NCBI GenBank assembly: GCA_028688225.1
Contig: JAQTYQ010000002.1
Location: forward strand, 233,209 to 297,208
Direction of reading: 5' to 3'
Length of the DNA: 64,000 bases
DNA from: Opitutaceae bacterium
Lineage (GTDB): Bacteria; Verrucomicrobiota; Verrucomicrobiia; Opitutales; Opitutaceae
Shown: piece after piece, positions 1 through 8,950 of the stretch
Numbering within the stretch: position 1 is the first letter of the stretch
Layout: every line of letters starts with the position of its first letter
Notes under the pieces: model-generated
The model's input: the letters and a program-made list of their open reading frames with translations, nothing else
Databases searched by the model: none
What the model was told of the DNA's origin: nothing
Made by a program: the position numbers and the translations under genes

Positions 1-133
1 GGCGGAGCCACAGAGCTGCGGAACTGCGGAACGACGGAGCCAATGAGCGACGGAACTGCAGAGCTGCGGCGCTTCGAGAAGCAGTAATCATTTTCCATTT
101 TACGAAAAACCGAAGCCACGCATACTCGGCGAC
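1..133. repeat. Degenerate word-repeat intergenic segment
   Basis: The first 80 bases consist of imperfect repeats of short words such as gagctgcgg and gaactgcgga. No reading frame is convincing. Similar word-based low-complexity DNA recurs in other spacers of this window. No promoter was recognised for the gene that starts at 134. Confidence 0.5.
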
Positions 134-306
134 ATGGAATCAACAATTCGCTCCTACCGCGACCTGCGCACCTACCAAGCGGCGTTTGCCTTGCAGCAGC
201 GGATTTTCAAGGCGACGCAGACGTTTCCCGGAGAAGAGCGTTTCGCGCTGACGGATCAAATCCGTCGTTCCTCAAGGTCGATTGGGGCCAATTTGGCGGA
301 GGCTTG

Positions 307-596
307 AGCTCCGCCCCGTAGCAAAAATGAATGATGCGTTTACAGTCTACGCCATACGCAGCAAAAGGACACAGCGCATCTACATCGGCCAGACATCGGA
401 TATTTCACGGAGATTGATAGAACACAATCGAAGGAAGGTTGCGTCGACTGCCAAAGATAGCCCTTGGGAGTTAATCAAACTACAGTCCTTTCCCTCTCGC
501 TCGGAAGCACGTTGGTTCGAACACTGCCTAAAACAATCGCGCGGGAGACAAATACGATGGCTGAGTACGATTGACGTTGGGCTACGCGCCGGAGGG
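307..596 (+). mobile_element. 290-bp GIY-YIG insertion element with imperfect terminal inverted repeats
   Basis: The element is defined by what must be removed to restore the surrounding four-helix-bundle frame. Its left end reads agctccgccccgtagc and its right end gctacgcgccggaggg. The reverse complement of the right end matches the left end at 12 of 16 positions. The boundary is ambiguous by one G on either side. The only ORF inside is a GIY-YIG nuclease that fills nearly the whole insert. No clear target-site duplication is left once the host frame is restored. I infer a small nuclease-driven or nuclease-associated mobile element; no transposase is present. Confidence 0.6.
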
Positions 597-602
597 GGCT
601 AA
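327..602 (+). CDS. GIY-YIG family endonuclease, 91 aa, inside the inserted element
   Basis: The protein starts MNDAFTVYAIRSKRTQRIYIGQTSD. It shows the GIY-YIG core as VYAI followed about ten residues later by YIGQT, then the conserved Arg/His helix (RRLIEHNR) and the Glu-containing segment SEARWFEHCLKQS. These are features of the single-domain, UvrC-like nuclease family. Its stop codon TAA (600-602) uses host bases just past the right end of the insert, so translation ends in restored host sequence. An in-frame upstream extension to 282 would begin in the host gene and is unlikely. Role is inferred as DNA cleavage linked to element mobility; this could also be a domesticated or dying copy. 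Confidence 0.75.
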   Translation: MNDAFTVYAIRSKRTQRIYIGQTSDISRRLIEHNRRKVASTAKDSPWELIKLQSFPSRSEARWFEHCLKQSRGRQIRWLSTIDVGLRAGGG

Positions 603-920
603 ACGTCGATTCTCCGCTCATTTCATCAGCAAACTGACCGACGTGGACGGCGAAGCCAGCGAGACATGGCACTGGCTGGAGACTGCCCGCGCATGTGGCT
701 ACTTGGGCAACGAACTCACGGCGCAGTTGCTTGCTGAACTGGATGGCATCTGTCGGATGTTGGGGCGGATGATGCAGGAAGCAGACACCTTCGTGCCACC
801 GCGCTCCGGCAAAGCCGCGGTTCAGTAGTTCGGCAGCTTCGCGGGTCTACAGCTCGCGCGCTGAAGCTCCGCAGGTCTGCCGTTCCGAACCTCCTGAATC
901 CGCGAGTTCTGCGCGAGGCG

Positions 921-3212
921 TCATCGCCACGACATATGCCGGCGCAGCACAAAAGTCGCCAGCCCCAGCCAGGCCGCGGCGGAGACGACCAGCGCCAGCT
1001 GCAGCAGCCACGGCGGGCGATAACTGATCTCGATGGTGTGCGTGCCGGCCGGAAGGGGTATCGCGACCAGGCGATTGCCGGAGGGGACGACCGGAGCCGG
1101 TCGCCCGTCCACCTTCGCCTCGTAGCCGGGAAAATACATCCGGAAGGTTTCCAGTAATCCGGATTGCACGAGGGTGGCGGTGAGGCGCAGGGGGGCGTAG
1201 CTGTCGATGCGCAGGGGCAGCGATGGCGGGTCCACCGCGTGCCAGCGATAGCGGGCGAACACGGGTGGCCGGTTGGTCGTGGTGCCGGGGTCGGGAATGA
1301 ACCGCGCCCGGACGGATTCCGGCCGGTCGGACGTCGTCCACAGCGGAATCCAGTGAGCCGAGGGCGGCGCCGAACCGAAGGCCAGCCGCCGGCCCGAGGC
1401 CGGCAGACGATATTGGCGGAAGAAGCGCCCGCCTTCGATTTGCAGCGTGCCGGTGTAGTGTGCTCCCGCAAAATCGAACTCGAGCAGATGCCGGCGGCCG
1501 GGCTGCAGCACGAACGCGGACGCCAGATCCCAGACGCCGGGATTGGGATCGGGCAGGGTGGCGAGATCAGTCCATGGCAGGGTGCTCCCGGCCATCACAG
1601 CGCGGGCGTTGTCGGCAATGACGTCCTGGTTGCCGGGGCCACCGAGCACACGCAATTCGAACCAGGGGTCCATCACGCCGTTGGAAAAATACGGGGGCAG
1701 GGCCAGGGAGAGTCCGTACGCGTGGTTCATGAGCGGGGCGTTCTCCGGGAGCCGCTTGATGGCCGTTTCCTGGCTGGTGGCGGTGCGGATTTTGGCAGTG
1801 GCCAGCATGGTTCTCGCCTCGTACATCGACCAGGGGAGGGCGAGGATGCCGAGGGCGAGAGGGAGGGACCGGAGGAACAGAGAGTCGGAACGGCAGAACG
1901 GCAGAACGGCAGCTCCGTTGCCCTGCCGCCCGGGCCCGAGCCATTCACGGAGGGCGAGCATGCCCAAGGGCAGGGCCAGCGCCGCGAGCAGGGGACAGAG
2001 CCGGTGCATGGGCCAGTAGTACGTGAGCCGGGCCAGGCTTTCCGGAATGGCATGCCAGAGCCACACGGTGACGCCCGGCACAGGCAGAAGCATGACCACC
2101 AGCACGGCGGCGGGGATGGCGAGCAACAGGTAGCGGCGCCGGCCCGGCGTTAACGCAAAAACGCCGCCTGCCCCCAGAACGGTCCAGAGGGCATAGCCCA
2201 GCTGGAGGTCCCCGAGATTCACGGCGGGCATGCGCACCGGGAGCAGGCAATAGGGAAAGGCCTCGCGCAGGGCGGCGATGATCTTTTCGCGATCGATGGC
2301 GTAGGGAATGATGCCGGCGGAATCACCGCTGCGCAGGGTGGCGACCGAGGCAAAAACGACCGCTACCAGACCGGCCAGCAGGAGCGCACCGCCGAACGTT
2401 TCCTGCCAGACCTGTCGATTGCGCCAATTGAGGATAAGGCGGACGGCTTGAACGCCGACGGTGATCAGGGTCAGCCAGGCCGCCAGCGGGGCATGCGCGT
2501 ACCATGTCAAAGCCAGACCGATTACAATCATGCGCTGGGCTGACCATCCGCCTCCGCTCTTGCAGAGCTCCGGCGAGACAAGTCCGTCTTCGCCCCTTTT
2601 GGGCTTCGACGAGACAAGTCCGCCTTCGTTCTTGCAGAGCTCCGGCGAGACAGATTCTCCTTCCTTCAGGCTGAGCGCCAGACCACAGGTCACCAGGGGC
2701 AGGAATGGCGCCGCCATGACGCTCATGTAGAGGTCCATCGAGGTGGCGAGACCCAACACGGCCGGGCAGGCGGCGTACAACACCGCCAAGACCGCGGCGA
2801 GGTTGCGCCGAGCGGGGGCCAGCCGGCAGAGAGCCCAGTAGGGGATCATGACGGCGGCCACGAAGGAGAGCACCACGGTGGCATGTTGCAGGGTAAAGGC
2901 GTCGAATCGCCGGCCCGACAACAGGTCGATCAGGCCGGCCAGAAATTGGTAATAAGGCGCGGCGCGAAGGGGATAGACCGCGCCGTTGAAGGCGAACTCC
3001 GTCTGCCCAGTCCAAACCGGAAAAATCCCGGCGCGAATCTGCGCCAGAAAATCCCGCAGCATGTTCGCATACCACCAGGCGTCGCCGCCGCCGATGAGGC
3101 GCCCGGTCAGGAACGGATGCGCCAGCCAGAAAGCGAAGCCCGTCAGCAGGCCAAGGCGGAGGCTTTCGACCGGCCAGGAGCAGGCTGATCCACCAGATGC
3201 GGGAGAGCGCAT
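921..3212 (-). CDS. YfhO-like polytopic membrane protein (GT-C type), 763 aa
   Basis: A long protein with many hydrophobic segments in its first 480 residues, then a soluble extracytoplasmic region and a final membrane helix. The N-terminal DAWWYANMLRDF and the C-terminal segment MYFPGYEAKVDGRPAPVV followed by PLPAGTHTIEISYRP are hallmarks of YfhO/GT-C-like glycosyltransferase-related proteins thought to act on lipid-linked sugars. A Lys/Glu/Ser-rich insert of three 12-residue repeats lies around residues 184-222, encoded by tandem 36-bp DNA repeats. The substrate is unknown. The gene is divergent from the MBOAT operon, separated by a repeat-filled spacer. Confidence 0.7.
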   Translation of the reverse strand: MRSPASGGSACSWPVESLRLGLLTGFAFWLAHPFLTGRLIGGGDAWWYANMLRDFLAQIRAGIFPVWTGQTEFAFNGAVYPLRAAPYYQFLAGLIDLLSGRRFDAFTLQHATVVLSFVAAVMIPYWALCRLAPARRNLAAVLAVLYAACPAVLGLATSMDLYMSVMAAPFLPLVTCGLALSLKEGESVSPELCKNEGGLVSSKPKRGEDGLVSPELCKSGGGWSAQRMIVIGLALTWYAHAPLAAWLTLITVGVQAVRLILNWRNRQVWQETFGGALLLAGLVAVVFASVATLRSGDSAGIIPYAIDREKIIAALREAFPYCLLPVRMPAVNLGDLQLGYALWTVLGAGGVFALTPGRRRYLLLAIPAAVLVVMLLPVPGVTVWLWHAIPESLARLTYYWPMHRLCPLLAALALPLGMLALREWLGPGRQGNGAAVLPFCRSDSLFLRSLPLALGILALPWSMYEARTMLATAKIRTATSQETAIKRLPENAPLMNHAYGLSLALPPYFSNGVMDPWFELRVLGGPGNQDVIADNARAVMAGSTLPWTDLATLPDPNPGVWDLASAFVLQPGRRHLLEFDFAGAHYTGTLQIEGGRFFRQYRLPASGRRLAFGSAPPSAHWIPLWTTSDRPESVRARFIPDPGTTTNRPPVFARYRWHAVDPPSLPLRIDSYAPLRLTATLVQSGLLETFRMYFPGYEAKVDGRPAPVVPSGNRLVAIPLPAGTHTIEISYRPPWLLQLALVVSAAAWLGLATFVLRRHMSWR
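2555..2662. repeat. Three tandem 36-bp repeats inside a coding region
   Basis: Units run 2555-2590, 2591-2626 and 2627-2662. The outer two share gcagagctccggcgagaca; the middle one has diverged but keeps cgacgagacaagtccg. Because 36 is a multiple of three, the host membrane-protein frame stays open and gains three 12-residue repeats (core SPELCK in two of them). Confidence 0.8.
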
Positions 3213-3707
3213 GGGCGGAGACTTTACGTCGCCTCAGGGAGAAGTTCCAAGGCGCAAGTGGAGGAGAGGAAAGTGAAGGTGAGAGTGACCGCCTGCGGCG
3301 GAGTGAAGGTGCCCCGTCGTCGCTCCTTCGGAGCTTTGGCGCGGCAAGGAGTGAAGGTGAAAAGGGGCAGCCGGCCGTCGCTCCTGCGGAGCTAAGGCCC
3401 GGCTCGTCCAGCGGCTTTGCCGCAGGCGAGGGAGCAGGGGGCAGGGGGCGAAGACGGAGGCTGGAGGCCGGAGACGGGAGACCGGAGAGCGGCGGAACGA
3501 TGGGGCTTCTGCCGATTCAAGAAGGAAGATTGAAGAAGAAAAAGCGGGAAAGAGGGAAAGCGGAAAGGCGGGAAAGGGGAGCTGCTGCCGTTCCGTGGCT
3601 CTGGAGCTCTGCGGAGCAGAGGCAGCGCCGGGCGGCGCACAGGAATTTTCTTGGTTCGGACCGAGGATACGCCTCATCATTCGGGGCCATAAAGCGATTA
3701 GTTCCGC
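3213..3707. other. 495-bp repeat-rich spacer between divergent genes
   Basis: No credible gene. The segment holds two related blocks containing gctccttcggagc (near 3320) and gctcctgcggagc (near 3382), each able to form a short hairpin. It also holds purine-rich words such as gagacgggagaccggag and gaaagagggaaagcgg. It must contain promoters for the genes on both sides, but I could not pick convincing -35/-10 elements. Confidence 0.5.
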
Positions 3708-4901
3708 ATGATCTTCACCACCTACTGGTATCTGCTTTTTGCCGTGGCGACCGTGATGGGGTTCTGGCTGTTGCGCCGGGCGGGCGTACGGCTGTGGTTT
3801 CTCGGGGCGGCGTGCGTGGTGTTCCATTACCATTTCGCGGGGCCGGCCGGCGTGCTGCCCATCATCGTCCTGATGATCATCACCTTCTTTGCGGGGCTCT
3901 CCCGCAAGCCGTGGGCGTGCGTGGCCGGCATCACGGCGTGCGTGGCCGCCCTCTGCTTCTACAAATACTCGCTCTTCCTCCTCGGCGAACTGGTGGCGCC
4001 GCTCAGCCATCCGCTGGCGGCCTGGCTGCTGGCCGGGACGAAGACGGTCATGCCCGGGGCGCCGCCGCTGGGGATCAGTTTTTTCACCTTCGAGTTCGTC
4101 CACTATCTTTACGAGGTGAAGCACGGCGGCGAGCCCATCCGCCATCCCCTGAAATTCCTGCTGTTCGCCATTTTTTTCCCGTCGCTGGTCGCCGGGCCGA
4201 TCAAGCGCTATCCGCAGTTCCTGCCGTCGCTGCTGGAGGGGGCGCAGCGGTTCTCCCGGGAGAGCCTGGCCTACGGCTGCTGGCGCATCGCCCAGGGCTT
4301 TGCCAAGAAGATCATCATCGCGGACAACCTGACTTACCTGATCGACATCTACCAGCCGCAGTTCGCGACCCTCAGCCTCTGGGGACGCTGGGGTATTTTC
4401 GCGGCGATCGCGTTCCGCATCCTGATGGATTTCTCGGGCTACAGCGACATCGCGATCGGTTGCGCGCGGCTGCTCGGCGTGCGCCTGCCGGAAAACTTCA
4501 ACTGGCCCTACGCCGCGCGCAACATCCAGGACTTCTGGCAGCGCTGGCACATCTCCCTCAGCACCTGGATCCGCGACTACGTCTACATCCCGCTCGGCGG
4601 CAGCCGCCACGGGGTGGTGCGGCGGATATGCAACGGCCTGCTTGCCTTTGCGCTCTGTGGCCTGTGGCACGGCCCTGCCTGGCATTTTGTCCTCTGGGGC
4701 CTTTATCACGGCGTCGGCCTGGTGATTTGCGCCACCTACCGCCGGGTGCCCGGGCTGGGCGCATTTTTTGAAAAGGTCTTCACCAAGGAGCCCAACGCGG
4801 CGTGGCTGGTCACGCAGGCTTACGCCTGGTTCGGTTGGCTGATATTCTTTTATCCGGTGCCCGAAGCGCTGCGGATGGCCCAACTGCTGTTTGTCCCATG
4901 A
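3708..4901 (+). CDS. MBOAT family O-acyltransferase (AlgI-like), 397 aa
   Basis: A multi-spanning membrane acyltransferase. It carries the family signatures LVAGPIKRYPQF, MDFSGYSDIAIG, NIQDFWQRWHISLSTWIRDY and YIPLGG. The catalytic region GLWHGPAWHFVLWGLYHG lies near residues 318-335 with the conserved histidines. AlgI-type proteins move acyl groups, usually acetyl, across the inner membrane for modification of exported polysaccharide. At 397 residues it is shorter than typical AlgI and lacks some C-terminal helices. Its stop overlaps the start of the SGNH gene (ATGA), so the two are translationally coupled. The polymer acylated is unknown. Confidence 0.85.
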   Translation: MIFTTYWYLLFAVATVMGFWLLRRAGVRLWFLGAACVVFHYHFAGPAGVLPIIVLMIITFFAGLSRKPWACVAGITACVAALCFYKYSLFLLGELVAPLSHPLAAWLLAGTKTVMPGAPPLGISFFTFEFVHYLYEVKHGGEPIRHPLKFLLFAIFFPSLVAGPIKRYPQFLPSLLEGAQRFSRESLAYGCWRIAQGFAKKIIIADNLTYLIDIYQPQFATLSLWGRWGIFAAIAFRILMDFSGYSDIAIGCARLLGVRLPENFNWPYAARNIQDFWQRWHISLSTWIRDYVYIPLGGSRHGVVRRICNGLLAFALCGLWHGPAWHFVLWGLYHGVGLVICATYRRVPGLGAFFEKVFTKEPNAAWLVTQAYAWFGWLIFFYPVPEALRMAQLLFVP

Positions 4902-6130
4902 GTGCTCCCGCTGAACACCCCTCGCTGTTGACGCCCCGGGCCACACCGGGCTGGTTCCGGCCGGGCTCGTTTGTGCTGGGGCTGGCCGGCGCGCTGATCG
5001 CCTTGTCGTGTCTGGGCTGGTGGCTGGGCCGGTATGACCGGTATCCGTATTTCACCCGTTTTTTTCCGGCGATCTCGCCGGAAGTGTCCTATTATCCGAC
5101 GGTGGCGGAAATGGGCGCGATCGTGCGGACCCGCTGCCGGCCCGACCAGGTGCTCGTCATCGTCGGCGGCAATTCGATCTTCTACGGCTCGGGGCAGCCG
5201 GCCGAGATGATGTGGACCCGCCGGCTGCAGGAACTGCTCGGCGACCGTTATTGCGTCGTGAATCTGGCCTTCCGCGGTGCCTCGGCCTCGGATGGCGCGG
5301 CGGTCGTGGCGGAGGTGTTGCGCCGCGAATTTCCGCGCCAGATCTACGTGGCCAACGTGGGCACCTTGCAGGGGATCAATCCGCTGGGCAGCATCCCGTA
5401 CCGCTTCATCTTCTGGGAGGCCTATTACAAGGGCGAACTCGAGCGCTATGCGCCGCGGGACCAGATCGTGCACGCCTATTTCTGGGACGACCGGACCCAC
5501 CGCAGTGAATGGCTCGACACGGCCGGCCGCGTCTGGCTCGACCGGGCGCTCCATTTTCGCGATTTCTGGAACTGGGTCGCCCGGGACTGGTTCTTCACCG
5601 TGCCGACCGCCTATTACCCCACACTGGCGGAAGGGTTGCGGGCGCGAAACTCGTTCTCCGACCGGGAAGGGAATTTTGACGACACGCCTTTCCGCCAGCG
5701 TTTCCGGGCGGACACGCTGGAACTGGAGACGAACATCACCCGCGGATTTACCGGGCCGCATTATGAACGCACCGCGGATGGCGGCTGGAGCATGCGCAGC
5801 CCGGAAAAGAAGGAATTTGAATGGTTCATCCGCGCGGCCATGCCGGAGCCGTTGCGGCGGCGCACCCTCATCGTGGTGAGCAAAAACAGTCCGTTCTATG
5901 TGCAGCGGCTCCCGGCGGACGAACGCGCGCGGGACGAGCAAAGCTACGGCGACAGTCTCACGATCTGGCGCGCCGCGGGATACCGCGCGACGACCTACAC
6001 GGACGATTTTGCGGCCAGCGACTACGGCGACCGGGCCCACCTGACGGTTTCGGGCGGACGCAAGCTCGCCGCGCTGGTGGCGGAAAACATTCGCCCCATG
6101 GTCGTGGAACTCGGCTACCTCTCGCCCTGA
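4898..6130 (+). CDS. SGNH-type periplasmic partner of the MBOAT acyltransferase, 410 aa
   Basis: The start at 4898 overlaps the MBOAT stop by 4 bp. One membrane anchor spans about residues 24-44 and the rest should face the periplasm. VIVGGNSIFYGSG (residues 88-100) gives the block I motif with GNS in place of GDS. The C-terminal DRAH (about 377-380) gives the Asp/His pair of SGNH enzymes. Proteins of this layout beside MBOATs (DltD, AlgX/AlgJ, PatB types) complete transfer of the acyl group to the sugar polymer. That role is inferred from fold motifs and gene order. Confidence 0.7.
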   Translation: MSAPAEHPSLLTPRATPGWFRPGSFVLGLAGALIALSCLGWWLGRYDRYPYFTRFFPAISPEVSYYPTVAEMGAIVRTRCRPDQVLVIVGGNSIFYGSGQPAEMMWTRRLQELLGDRYCVVNLAFRGASASDGAAVVAEVLRREFPRQIYVANVGTLQGINPLGSIPYRFIFWEAYYKGELERYAPRDQIVHAYFWDDRTHRSEWLDTAGRVWLDRALHFRDFWNWVARDWFFTVPTAYYPTLAEGLRARNSFSDREGNFDDTPFRQRFRADTLELETNITRGFTGPHYERTADGGWSMRSPEKKEFEWFIRAAMPEPLRRRTLIVVSKNSPFYVQRLPADERARDEQSYGDSLTIWRAAGYRATTYTDDFAASDYGDRAHLTVSGGRKLAALVAENIRPMVVELGYLSP

Positions 6131-6134
6131 CTAT

Positions 6135-6299
6135 ATGAAAGTGCTGCAAATGCTGCTCACGCGTCTTCCGCCGCGGCTGGCCACGCCGGCCAGCCGCATC
6201 CTGTCTTTGGCGGCCGGGGTGCTGGCCGCCATCATCCTGCACTATGTCCTTTACCGCATCGACCTCCCGAGCAAGCCGTTCATCTATGTTGCGTTTTAG
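6135..6299 (+). CDS. Small membrane protein of the MBOAT operon, 54 aa
   Basis: A 54-codon frame starting MKVLQMLLTRLPPRL begins 4 bases after the SGNH stop. It has one strong hydrophobic segment (ILSLAAGVLAAIILHYVLY) and a short polar tail. Tight spacing in an operon and the membrane-helix composition support a real gene, perhaps an accessory subunit of the acyltransferase. No family was recognised. Confidence 0.5.
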   Translation: MKVLQMLLTRLPPRLATPASRILSLAAGVLAAIILHYVLYRIDLPSKPFIYVAF

Positions 6300-6395
6300 G
6301 CCCGTGAAACCCAAAGCCGTCGCGGATTTTATGGGTTGCAATCACCGGAGAAATGCCGCGGGCTGACACGCCCACCTTTTTTTGCAATCTCACCT

Positions 6396-7787
6396 ATGAT
6401 CATGTCCTCCATGCTAGTTAGATTTGTCCGGTTGCTGGGCGCTGGTCTGCTGGTTGTGCCGGTGGTCGGGTGGTCCCAATCCTCCTCCAATTTGCCACCG
6501 TTGCCGGAGGATCTTGTTCCCGCGTTGCGCCCGATCCTCGTCACTGCCCTGGGGCAGTCGCCGCAGATGATCGCGCAAAACATCAACATCACCCAGGCTG
6601 AGGCCATCCGCATCCAGAACACCGCGAACATGTGGCCCTCCGTGAGCGGTTCCGTCAACTACACCAGCAGCGACACCGCCGTCAGCTCCAGCATCAGCAG
6701 CTCGAACTCGGGCGTGTTCTACAGTCTCTCGGTCTATCAACCCATCTATCACTGGGGCGCGCTCAAGGCCCGGGCCGATTCCGGCAAGATCGGGGTGAAG
6801 ATCGCCGAGCATAATTACGCCGAAGCCTACCGGCTGCTGGTGGTGAACCTGCGGACGCAGTTCCTGGGGCTCGTGGCGAAAAAGATTGCCCTGCGCAACG
6901 CCGCGTACGCCCTGAAGCAGGCCGAGGAGGCCCTGGCCCTGGCACAGGAGAAGCTGAAAGCCGGGCGCATTTCCAGCGAGGAAATCATGGAGCCCAACCT
7001 GGCGGTGGACGAGGCCCGCCTCGCCCGCGACCGGGCCCAGGCGGACCTGGACGGCTCGCTCCGGCTGCTGCTGCTGACCGTGGGCCAGGCCGATCTCGCG
7101 GTGGCGGACATCCCCGAGGGCGTGCCCCAGCCGGCCTATGATCCCGAAGTCGCCGCGCGCCTGCTGCAGGAGTTCAAGCGGACCGGGGCCGAGGAGACCT
7201 ATCAGGCGTTGGTCTATCGCGACTACATCAGGCAGGCGGATCTCGATTACCGGATTGCCCGCGTCAATTTGCTCCCGAAATTCAGCTTCGGCGCGACGGC
7301 CAGCCAGCAAAATTACACCAACGCCTCGGTGAATTATATCAGCCAGGTCGCCATCGATTCGAACAGCTGGAACATCCAGGCCAGCTGGTCGATTTTCGAC
7401 GGCTTTGCCACGCGGGGCGCCAAGCTCTCGGCTCTGACGCGCAAGCGCACCTATGAGCGCGCCCTGCGCACGACCGCCGGGCAGGCCATCGCCCAGGCCG
7501 AGAGTCTCAGCAGACAGCTCGACTTCGCCTGGCGCTATCTGCAGCTCCGGCAAACCCGGCGGGACATCAGCGAGACCCAGTTCAAGCGTGCGGAGGACAA
7601 TCTCAAGCTCGGCCAGACCTCCCAGACGGCCGTCAACGCGGCCGAGCTGGCGTTCTATTCCTCGGAACTGACGCTGACCACCGCGCGCGGCGATTTCCTC
7701 AACGGCTGGTCGCAATATCTGTCCACGCTGTGCGCCGATCCGATGCTCAGCCAAGTCCCCGCCGGTTATCTTAAAGATGGCAAATAA
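6396..7787 (+). CDS. TolC-like outer-membrane efflux protein, 463 aa
   Basis: A signal peptide (LVRFVRLLGAGLLVVPVVG) is followed by the two-fold repeated helical and strand pattern of outer-membrane efflux factors, with long coiled-coil helices such as NAAYALKQAEEALALAQEKL. It should form the trimeric exit duct of a tripartite pump. Starts at 6396, 6402 and 6411 are all in frame and none has a clear Shine-Dalgarno; 6396 is chosen as the first ATG giving a normal signal peptide. It overlaps the adaptor gene by 11 bp, followed by ABC genes, so it belongs to an ABC export system rather than an RND pump. Confidence 0.85.
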   Translation: MIMSSMLVRFVRLLGAGLLVVPVVGWSQSSSNLPPLPEDLVPALRPILVTALGQSPQMIAQNINITQAEAIRIQNTANMWPSVSGSVNYTSSDTAVSSSISSSNSGVFYSLSVYQPIYHWGALKARADSGKIGVKIAEHNYAEAYRLLVVNLRTQFLGLVAKKIALRNAAYALKQAEEALALAQEKLKAGRISSEEIMEPNLAVDEARLARDRAQADLDGSLRLLLLTVGQADLAVADIPEGVPQPAYDPEVAARLLQEFKRTGAEETYQALVYRDYIRQADLDYRIARVNLLPKFSFGATASQQNYTNASVNYISQVAIDSNSWNIQASWSIFDGFATRGAKLSALTRKRTYERALRTTAGQAIAQAESLSRQLDFAWRYLQLRQTRRDISETQFKRAEDNLKLGQTSQTAVNAAELAFYSSELTLTTARGDFLNGWSQYLSTLCADPMLSQVPAGYLKDGK

Positions 7788-8898
7788 TCCTCCCCGTTTT
7801 GGCCGGAAGCTGGCGATCGCTCTGGCGGGGCTGGTCGTAGCGGCCCTGGCCCTGGCCTATCTCCTCCGCCCCGTGGCGCTGGTGGCGGTCGTGAAACGCG
7901 ACAAGGCCGTCAGCGCCAAACCCGGCAGCGTGACCGTGCAGGCCGAGCGCGAGACCGACCTCAAATGCGCCTACGGCGGCCGGATCCTGCGCAGCGCGCT
8001 CATCGCCGGCAAGTATGTGAAGGAGGGTGAGTTTCTCATGCAGCTCGACACCCGGGAACTGGAGTTGGACATCCAGAAGACCGCCAGTGACGTGGAATCG
8101 CAGGAAAAACGCATCGCCGTCGGCTCCCCGCTCGACAGCCAGATCGCGAGCGCCCGCGAGGAGCTCGCAAGCAAGGAGCGGGTGTGGAAACTCGGCAGCA
8201 TCTCCGACAGCGAATACGTGGGCCAGCAGCGCGTCGTGAAGCAGCTGGAGCAGCGGCGGGAGCTGGAAAAACTGGAGGACCAGCAGAAGCTCGACGGGCT
8301 CAAAAACGCCCTGAGCACCAAGCGCCTGCAGCTCGAGGGCATGACGCTGCTCTCGCCCTTTGACGGGGTGGTGGCGCAGGTGATGGCGAGCAAGGATGAT
8401 ATCATCGGCCCCAATACCCCCATCGCCCATCTCATCACCACCAGCCGGATCGTCGAGGGCAAGATCAGCGAGGAGGACTTTGCCGACGTCCGGGTCGGCC
8501 AGAAGGCCTCGGTGCGCTTCCTGACCTATGGCGATTCCACCTACCGGGCCAAGGTCAGCAAGATCCTCCCGACGGCCGATCCGGCCACCCAGCGCTACGT
8601 CGTCCATCTCGAGGTCGACATCCCGCCGGAGAAGCTCGTGCCGGGCATCACCGGCGAGGTGTCCATCGATGTCGGCGAGCATGAGCACACCCTGATCGTC
8701 CCGCGCCGGGCGCTGTCCGGCCGCAGCCTCTTCGTGGTCGACTCCGGCCGGGTCGAGCTGCGCAAGGTCGAGGTGGGCTATCTGAGCCTCAACGAGGTCG
8801 AGATTCTCTCGGGGGTCAAGGAGGGCGAGCGGGTGATTGTCGAACAGCTGGACCGCTTCCGTCCGGGGGATCATGTGCGCGTCGAGATTGAAAAATAG
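7777..8898 (+). CDS. HlyD/MacA-like periplasmic adaptor, 373 aa
   Basis: A membrane anchor near residues 12-30 precedes a split biotinyl-lipoyl-like domain (GGRILRSALIAGKYVKEGEFL and the later LLSPFDGVVAQVMASKDD). Between them lies a coiled-coil hairpin of roughly residues 100-190, followed by a beta-barrel domain and a membrane-proximal domain ending in VKEGERVIVEQL. This is the normal order for membrane fusion proteins that link an inner-membrane transporter to TolC. It starts inside the end of the TolC gene, and the ABC permease and ATPase follow. Confidence 0.85.
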   Translation: MANNPPRFGRKLAIALAGLVVAALALAYLLRPVALVAVVKRDKAVSAKPGSVTVQAERETDLKCAYGGRILRSALIAGKYVKEGEFLMQLDTRELELDIQKTASDVESQEKRIAVGSPLDSQIASAREELASKERVWKLGSISDSEYVGQQRVVKQLEQRRELEKLEDQQKLDGLKNALSTKRLQLEGMTLLSPFDGVVAQVMASKDDIIGPNTPIAHLITTSRIVEGKISEEDFADVRVGQKASVRFLTYGDSTYRAKVSKILPTADPATQRYVVHLEVDIPPEKLVPGITGEVSIDVGEHEHTLIVPRRALSGRSLFVVDSGRVELRKVEVGYLSLNEVEILSGVKEGERVIVEQLDRFRPGDHVRVEIEK

Positions 8899-8950
8899 GC
8901 CGCGCCCGCCCGTGGGAACAGCGAACATGCCGCCGAGGAGGAATAATAGC

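Larger units (their letters stand above)
134..828 (+). pseudogene. Four-helix-bundle protein gene (S23/IVP family), interrupted
   Basis: The 5' part (134-307) encodes about 57 residues beginning MESTIRSYRDLRTYQAA and ending in the family-typical segment SSRSIGANLAEA, then a TGA at 305-307. The 3' part, from about 597 to 828, continues the same family in another frame with KRRFSAHFISKLTDVDGEA and ARACGYLGNEL, ending at TAG. Joining base 306 to base 597 gives EAWAKRR, the expected family sequence, so a clean insertion of 290 bp explains the break. The family is small and helical, related to proteins encoded in 23S rRNA intervening sequences; its function is not established. As it stands the gene is split and probably inactive. 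Confidence 0.8.

Noticed and set aside
3234..4946. 570-codon minus-strand frame opposite the MBOAT gene
   Set aside because: The translation is charged and repeat-derived with no hydrophobic segments, while the plus strand has all MBOAT signatures.
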